From Candidatus Thalassarchaeaceae archaeon (GTDB taxonomy: Archaea > Thermoplasmatota > Poseidoniia > Poseidoniales > Thalassarchaeaceae): a DNA stretch of 43,462 bases. The position numbers and the translations under genes are program-made. The stretch is from positions 1 to 43,462 of the forward strand of contig JAJPRD010000010.1 of the NCBI GenBank assembly GCA_023700255.1, given 5' to 3'. Below the pieces are notes generated by a model. It was not told the DNA's origin and did no database searches. It worked only from the letters and a program-made list of their open reading frames with translations. Positions 38,471 through 43,462 of this stretch are shown here, piece after piece (within the stretch, counting starts at the first letter, position 1; each line of letters opens with the position of its first letter).

Positions 38471-38728
38471 ATGTCTGTGGAATCCGTTTCGACGTCTTTA
38501 GTTTGGGTTGGTTCTAAGAGTCGGGCTGAAGAATTATTAGCAGGAATTGCAGCAGATGATCCTGAGACTTTTTCAGCTGAGATTATAGAAATCGACGATG
38601 TTTATGAATTAAGAATTCATGTATCTGGGAATTCTCTGAAAAATGTTCGATCGACAGTAGATGATCTACTAGCATGCCTAGGGGCGATTGAGTCTACTTT
38701 GAATACAATTAATGATGAATCAACTTAG
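38471..38728 (+). CDS. KEOPS complex subunit Pcc1-like
   Basis: 85 aa; 'DDVYELRIHVSGNSLKNVRSTVDDLLACLGAIESTL' resembles Pcc1 size and pattern. Confidence 0.65.
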   Translation: MSVESVSTSLVWVGSKSRAEELLAGIAADDPETFSAEIIEIDDVYELRIHVSGNSLKNVRSTVDDLLACLGAIESTLNTINDEST

Positions 38729-39731
38729 AGGCATTTCTCCCCGTAGATACAGATGCATCACTTAATGTATAATCAGAAATAACATGAGCACCTGCTAGAA
38801 TTATTCCAGAAGATGCATAAACAGATGCTTGAATTCTCTGCTCAAGAGTACATGGATGAATCATTATTGAAGGCGTAGAGCGCCTTTTCGACAGATGTGA
38901 TCTCCAGCCTGCACATCTTGAATCGAGAAGATTTTTGATTTCTTCTAGCGCATTGTTTCCATCGCCTCGAAGATTAACTGCATGAATAATGGAGCACTCA
39001 TCGGCTTCGCGCCCAGGGGGGATTCTATCTTTCTGCGCTATATCAATAGCGATTACTCCCGATTTTGGGTCAAATATTCCCGAATAAGGGCTCATTACTT
39101 TGGCTTCTATAGCCATATCCAGAGCTGCAGATAACTGAGGTTCGCAAGAATCTAATTTAGAAGTTTTTAAACCTATACTTTTGAGTAAAGGGGCTGCTTC
39201 AGAAGGAGGTATTGCTAGAACAATCTTGTCACAATGGATTTTTTTCCCATTGACTATTATAGATTGAACTTTTTTATTTTGCAAGATAATTGATTCCACC
39301 TTTTCTCCAACATATATCTCAACATTAAGTTGATTTACGGCTACTATCAAACGACCTATGATACTAGACCACCCACCCCGTGGTATTATGAATTCAGTTG
39401 ATACTTTTGATGTTGAAGAAATACTCATGTTTTCTAATTTTGATAACCCATCATTTCTATCGGAAGAAATTGAAAAAAAATCCATTTGGCGAAACTGTTC
39501 TCCGATTACTCTAGGTGCTCTCAATTTTCTTAATAATTGATTTAAAGGACCTTTTTTTCGCATAAGATGCAAGCCGGGATCAATGACCCAGTCACCAGTA
39601 TTGCGCATTCGAGCCATCCCTCCAAGTGTATCTCTGGCTTCAACAAGAATAACTTCGGCGCCATCTGCTGCGAGTTGAATGCAGGCACTGAGGCCAGCCA
39701 CTCCACCCCCTACTACCGCGACTCGCATCAT
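38709..39731 (-). CDS. NAD(P)/FAD-dependent oxidoreductase (amine oxidase/phytoene desaturase-like)
   Basis: 'MMRVAVVGGGVAGLSACIQLAADGAEVILVEARDTLGGMARM' dinucleotide-binding motif. Confidence 0.85.
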   Translation of the reverse strand: MMRVAVVGGGVAGLSACIQLAADGAEVILVEARDTLGGMARMRNTGDWVIDPGLHLMRKKGPLNQLLRKLRAPRVIGEQFRQMDFFSISSDRNDGLSKLENMSISSTSKVSTEFIIPRGGWSSIIGRLIVAVNQLNVEIYVGEKVESIILQNKKVQSIIVNGKKIHCDKIVLAIPPSEAAPLLKSIGLKTSKLDSCEPQLSAALDMAIEAKVMSPYSGIFDPKSGVIAIDIAQKDRIPPGREADECSIIHAVNLRGDGNNALEEIKNLLDSRCAGWRSHLSKRRSTPSIMIHPCTLEQRIQASVYASSGIILAGAHVISDYTLSDASVSTGRNASKLIHH

Positions 39732-39798
39732 TTTTCGAATAGTATCGAGTCAATTGACGTTTCGGACGGTTGAAGTGAGATGTTAGAGACGGATTACT

Positions 39799-40737
39799 GT
39801 GCTGACACCCCCGCATGACAGGTCAGGATTGCTATCAGAACAAGGCGTTCCTACTACTTTGTTCCTTGATTCGATTGATCGCTGGATTGAAACTATGGTT
39901 GCAGATGATAGAGGAGGAGACGATTTTATGTCTCGATTTGTTAACGCAAAAGTTATTGCAAAGGGAAATGGAATTATTTGTGGACATATTATAATCGAAA
40001 GACTAGTTGAGAAGCATGCTAGTGACTGTTCTATACAATGGATGTTGGAAGAAGGAGATGAAATAATGTCTCAAGATACTATTTTAGAGATTAGTGGTAA
40101 TTCTACTGAAATATTGAAAATTGAAAGAGTCTTACTAAATATTCTAGGTAGACTCTCAGGGATTTCAACATCAACGCACGATTGGGTCACTATTACAAAG
40201 AATATAGGGGTTGCTTGTACAAGAAAGACTGATTGGGGTCTTTTAGATAAGTGGGCAGTACACATCGGAGGCGGTTTGACACATCGGTTAGATAGGGAAG
40301 ATGCTTTGATGCTGAAAGAAAATGATTTAGCAACAATGAAAAATAAGAATGAAAGTGAAATTGATGCTCTGAAGCGTATGATCTCGGATATTGATTTAGA
40401 GCAGAATTCTGAGTTCACTATAATAGAGGTTCAAAATATTGAGCAAGCAGTTGTTGCGGCAGACACGTGGTTCGAATTGCAGAAAGCTCATGCAAGAACT
40501 GACCCTGTAGTTTTACTATTAGATAATATGATGATATCTCAAGTAATAGAAATAATAATTAAATTAAAAGAATTGAATTTAAGGAAATGGTGTATACTAG
40601 AGGGATCTGGAGGGATTCTGAAAGATTCGATCCTTGATTGGGATGCGAGTGGAGTAGATTTGGTTTCAACTTCAGCAGTAAATAGGGGGATATCCCCTCT
40701 TGATCTGTCTCTAATTATTGATGGAGAGGGAAAGTGA
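39799..40737 (+). CDS. nadC: Nicotinate-nucleotide pyrophosphorylase (quinolinate PRTase)-like
   Basis: 'NILGRLSGISTSTHDWV', 'CTRKTDWGLLDKWAVHIGGGLTHRLDREDALMLKEND', 'VVLLLDNM', 'EGSGGILKDSILDWDASGVDLVS'; GTG start at 39799. Confidence 0.82.
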   Translation: MLTPPHDRSGLLSEQGVPTTLFLDSIDRWIETMVADDRGGDDFMSRFVNAKVIAKGNGIICGHIIIERLVEKHASDCSIQWMLEEGDEIMSQDTILEISGNSTEILKIERVLLNILGRLSGISTSTHDWVTITKNIGVACTRKTDWGLLDKWAVHIGGGLTHRLDREDALMLKENDLATMKNKNESEIDALKRMISDIDLEQNSEFTIIEVQNIEQAVVAADTWFELQKAHARTDPVVLLLDNMMISQVIEIIIKLKELNLRKWCILEGSGGILKDSILDWDASGVDLVSTSAVNRGISPLDLSLIIDGEGK

Positions 40738-41519
40738 TGGTTGAAATTCCTGAGAGCCACCCAAGAAGAACTTCTTTACTTTCTAGAGAAAAAATTGTTA
40801 ATGCAACAAAAGAAGGATTGTTGGCTGATTCGGCGATGATTGCACATGGAAGAGGGGAAGCTTTTGACTATCTTTTAGGAGAAAAAACGAATGATTCTGC
40901 CCGATTAGCAATTAAGGAATCGGCAGCAAGATTACTATCCTCAAAACATCCAATAATATCTGTAAATGGGAATACTGCTGTATTGGCTGGCAAATCACTT
41001 ATTCGTGTGGCAGCAGTTTTGAATTGTCCAATAGAAATTAATATCTATTATAGAACTGTTAAGAGGATTAATAATTTATATTTGTTATTAGAAAATGAAA
41101 AGATGCTATTAGCTCAAGAACAGCCTCCTACAAACTGGGTTGGAGACTGGAATTCTACCGTAATGGCTGTAGAGATACTAGGTAAAGAAAATGATGGAAG
41201 AATAGAAGGACTTGAGGGGCCAAGATCTATTTGTTCTGCCAAAGGGATAGAAAAAGCAGATGTGATTCTAGTCCCTCTTGAAGATGGTGATCGATGTGAA
41301 GCCTTAATTTCTTTAGGGAAACAAGTATTGGTTGTAGATTTGAATCCAATGTCTAGAACAGCAAAAATGGCAACAGTTACGATAGTTGATGAAATTTCTA
41401 GAGTTGCCAAGTTATTACTCGAGGATGTGGTCGATGGCGATTGTCGGCCAACAAAATGGAATAATGATGAAAATCTGATTCAGGCGTTGAAAATTATTGC
41501 AAAAAATGCAACACCTTAG
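40737..41519 (+). CDS. 4-phosphopantoate--beta-alanine ligase (archaeal phosphopantothenate synthetase, DUF137)
   Basis: 'IPESHPRRTSLLSREKIVNATKEGLLADSAMIAHGRGEAFDYLLGE', 'AARLLSSKHPIISVNGNTAVLAG', 'LVVDLNPMSRTAKMATVTIVDEISR'; overlaps nadC stop (TGATG). Confidence 0.9.
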   Translation: MVEIPESHPRRTSLLSREKIVNATKEGLLADSAMIAHGRGEAFDYLLGEKTNDSARLAIKESAARLLSSKHPIISVNGNTAVLAGKSLIRVAAVLNCPIEINIYYRTVKRINNLYLLLENEKMLLAQEQPPTNWVGDWNSTVMAVEILGKENDGRIEGLEGPRSICSAKGIEKADVILVPLEDGDRCEALISLGKQVLVVDLNPMSRTAKMATVTIVDEISRVAKLLLEDVVDGDCRPTKWNNDENLIQALKIIAKNATP

Positions 41520-41532
41520 AACTAAGGTAAAA

Positions 41533-42729
41533 TCAAAAATGTTCTTTCAATAATTTTTCACAGCGTACTGCTATGGCATTACCTACATCACTAGTAGATG
41601 CTTTGCCGCCGAGGTCGTATGTCACACAACCTCCTTCTGCAAAATGTTCTTCGATTGCTTGCATCAAAATATCTGAGCATGCGTCTAAATCAGAATCTTG
41701 CTTACGGAAACCGAGTGCTTCAAACATCAATTGTAGAGATGAAAGTGTTGCTATCGGATTTACTGTGTTTTTACCTGCATGTTTTGGAGCTGAGCCGTGC
41801 ACCGGTTCGAATAACATGTGCTTTGGACCTAAGTTGGCACTACCTGCCATGCCCATCCCTCCTTGGAGTACTGAGGCAAGATCTGTGGCAATGTCACCAA
41901 ACATGTTCGGTAAAACTACTACATCTAATGATTCCGGATCTCTCATCAACCACATTGTGAATGCATCGATATACGCTTCATTAATCTCTATTTCAGGATG
42001 CTCTTGTTCTGCGATTTCATGAAATATTTCTCTGAATAAACGACATCCTCGTGTAACATTAGACTTATCGACACAGGTGACTTTTTGTGGCTTACCTAAC
42101 TTCTTCTGACGATGTTCCGCTAAATCAAAAGCGAATCTGATTACTCTCTCACTGCCAGTTCTTGAGATTGGTCGTGTGTCCCAAGCTACTTCTCCATCTA
42201 ACCCAGGGAAACTATCAATGATCATTGGTTCATCTGTTTTACCTATTGCTTTTTGTGACATTCTCCTTAATAATGAATGATACAAACCTTCAGTATTTTC
42301 ACGTACCATCACCATATCTACTAAATTTGGATCCCAAATGTCTTTGAAAATACCATGAACTTTATGCTTCACACCATGGAATAATTTCACAGGCCTTACA
42401 TTTGCATATAGGTTCAATCCTGAGCGTAAACCAAGTATTACTTGGCCCCCCGCAAGATCGCCATTTGGAAGACGTGCGCCGGGCCAACCGATTGCGCCAA
42501 GAAGAATTGCATCAGAATTATCTCTACAATGTTCAAAAGACCCATCTGGCCATTCTTTTCCGGTCTCAAGATAATACTCTCCACCACAAGGAATTTCGGT
42601 GATTTTAAACGATACGGGGCTATTTTCTTCGAATACCGACAGAACGCGCATGGCCTCTGCTATTACTTCCTTACCAGTTCCGTCGCCTGGAAGTACGGTC
42701 ACTCGATACTCACTCATGTGTTGGGGCAA
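41533..42729 (-). CDS. Isocitrate/3-isopropylmalate dehydrogenase family protein
   Basis: 'VTVLPGDGTGKEVIAEAMRVL', 'LGLRSGLNLYANVRPVK', 'VMVRENTEGLYHS', 'SNMT/KSNVTRGCRLFREIF', 'PNMFGDIATDLASVLQGGMGMAGSANLG', 'EPVHGSAPKHAGKNTVNPIATLSS'. Confidence 0.92.
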   Translation of the reverse strand: MPQHMSEYRVTVLPGDGTGKEVIAEAMRVLSVFEENSPVSFKITEIPCGGEYYLETGKEWPDGSFEHCRDNSDAILLGAIGWPGARLPNGDLAGGQVILGLRSGLNLYANVRPVKLFHGVKHKVHGIFKDIWDPNLVDMVMVRENTEGLYHSLLRRMSQKAIGKTDEPMIIDSFPGLDGEVAWDTRPISRTGSERVIRFAFDLAEHRQKKLGKPQKVTCVDKSNVTRGCRLFREIFHEIAEQEHPEIEINEAYIDAFTMWLMRDPESLDVVVLPNMFGDIATDLASVLQGGMGMAGSANLGPKHMLFEPVHGSAPKHAGKNTVNPIATLSSLQLMFEALGFRKQDSDLDACSDILMQAIEEHFAEGGCVTYDLGGKASTSDVGNAIAVRCEKLLKEHF

Positions 42730-42816
42730 ATGGGTTTACTTCATCAATCCAACTATTGGACAATTGACAATTACCAACACGATACTTGATAGACGTTCAC
42801 CGTAAATCAGCCCACC

Positions 42817-43434
42817 ATGGACCATGCTTCAGACGACGGAGAGGGGAGTCCAAGAATAGATGTAAGAGCACTTCCTGAATCAGTAGCACGACTATGGGAA
42901 ACAATGCTCAGACTAGACCCCTCATGGAATATTTCAATGTGGTTAGACGATAGAGCAAATGAAGAGCTTCAACTCGTAGAAGGACAACTCGGGAGAGAAA
43001 AGTTGCGATTGGAACAAAGATTACATCGATTGGAAAAATTAGCTAAACGTCTAAAAAGACAAAGAGAGGTTTCGGAAGGGGTGGTTTGGACCGATCCAAA
43101 TCAAAAAAATCTATTCGATATCTATGACTCTGAAAATAAAGAATCCAAGGCATCTACAAATAAAAATGAGAATGTTGAAGATTATCCAGCAGTCGACTAT
43201 ACTAATTTAGGAATTAGTGATGACCCCTTGTTAGCAATAGTCACTGAACACGTAATGCACATTCTTGAGTCATTAACATCAAGAGGATTGGTTTCAATTC
43301 ACTTTGATGTTCTATTACAAGAATTAAGTCAAATTGGAATAAGGGATGAAGAAGTTGATGAAGCCATTTCTTGGCTGCTCCAACGAGAGAAAGTCGTAGA
43401 GTTGGAGCAAGACTACTTCTCTTTAAACATATAA
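42817..43434 (+). CDS. Hypothetical protein: coiled-coil middle, wHTH-like C-terminus
   Basis: 205-aa ORF with ATG; 'ELQLVEGQLGREKLRLEQRLHRLEKLAKRLKRQREVSE' heptad-like; 'VMHILESLTSRGLVSIHFDVLLQELSQIGIRDEEVDEAISWLLQREKVVELEQDYFSLNI' winged-helix-like. Confidence 0.6.
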   Translation: MDHASDDGEGSPRIDVRALPESVARLWETMLRLDPSWNISMWLDDRANEELQLVEGQLGREKLRLEQRLHRLEKLAKRLKRQREVSEGVVWTDPNQKNLFDIYDSENKESKASTNKNENVEDYPAVDYTNLGISDDPLLAIVTEHVMHILESLTSRGLVSIHFDVLLQELSQIGIRDEEVDEAISWLLQREKVVELEQDYFSLNI

Positions 43435-43442
43435 AACCGTGG

Positions 43443-43461
43443 GGAAAGAAACCCTTTTTTA
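43443..43461 (+). terminator. Possible T-tract terminator after the last ORF (ggg-gaaagaaa-ccc-tttttt)
   Basis: Short GGG/CCC stem followed by T6; weak stem, T-tract fits archaeal termination. Confidence 0.35.
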
Positions 43462-43462
43462 G

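Overview
The window looks like a contiguous, gene-dense piece of an archaeal chromosome. PolD large subunit (DP2), PriL, MptE (DUF115), DUF373, Pcc1 and the archaeal-type pantothenate enzyme DUF137 all point to Euryarchaeota. Together with bacterial-type MetK, class II fumarase, BolA/monothiol Grx and thrombospondin-type-3 surface proteins, the best guess is Marine Group II / Poseidoniales (inference, no search run). I call about 34 protein genes. I recognised no rRNA, tRNA, CRISPR array, transposase or prophage. Two observations stand out. (1) A 767-bp gap at 14252-15018 between two convergent genes is by far the largest non-coding gap. It is GC-elevated at its 5' end, strongly purine-biased on the + strand, rich in hairpins and internally repeated. 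It looks like a large structured RNA of about 0.7 kb that I cannot assign to any family. (2) The class II fumarase ORF carries an in-frame N-terminal ribbon-helix-helix (CopG/NikR-like) DNA-binding domain, which suggests a metabolic enzyme that may also be a transcription factor, as in PutA. Secondary observations include a 10x thrombospondin-3-repeat surface protein, a BolA-Grx operon, a ferritin-like/VIT1 fusion, a compact wHTH-STAND ATPase, a perfect 17-bp palindrome next to a TATA-like element, and several convergent gene pairs whose stop codons abut or overlap.
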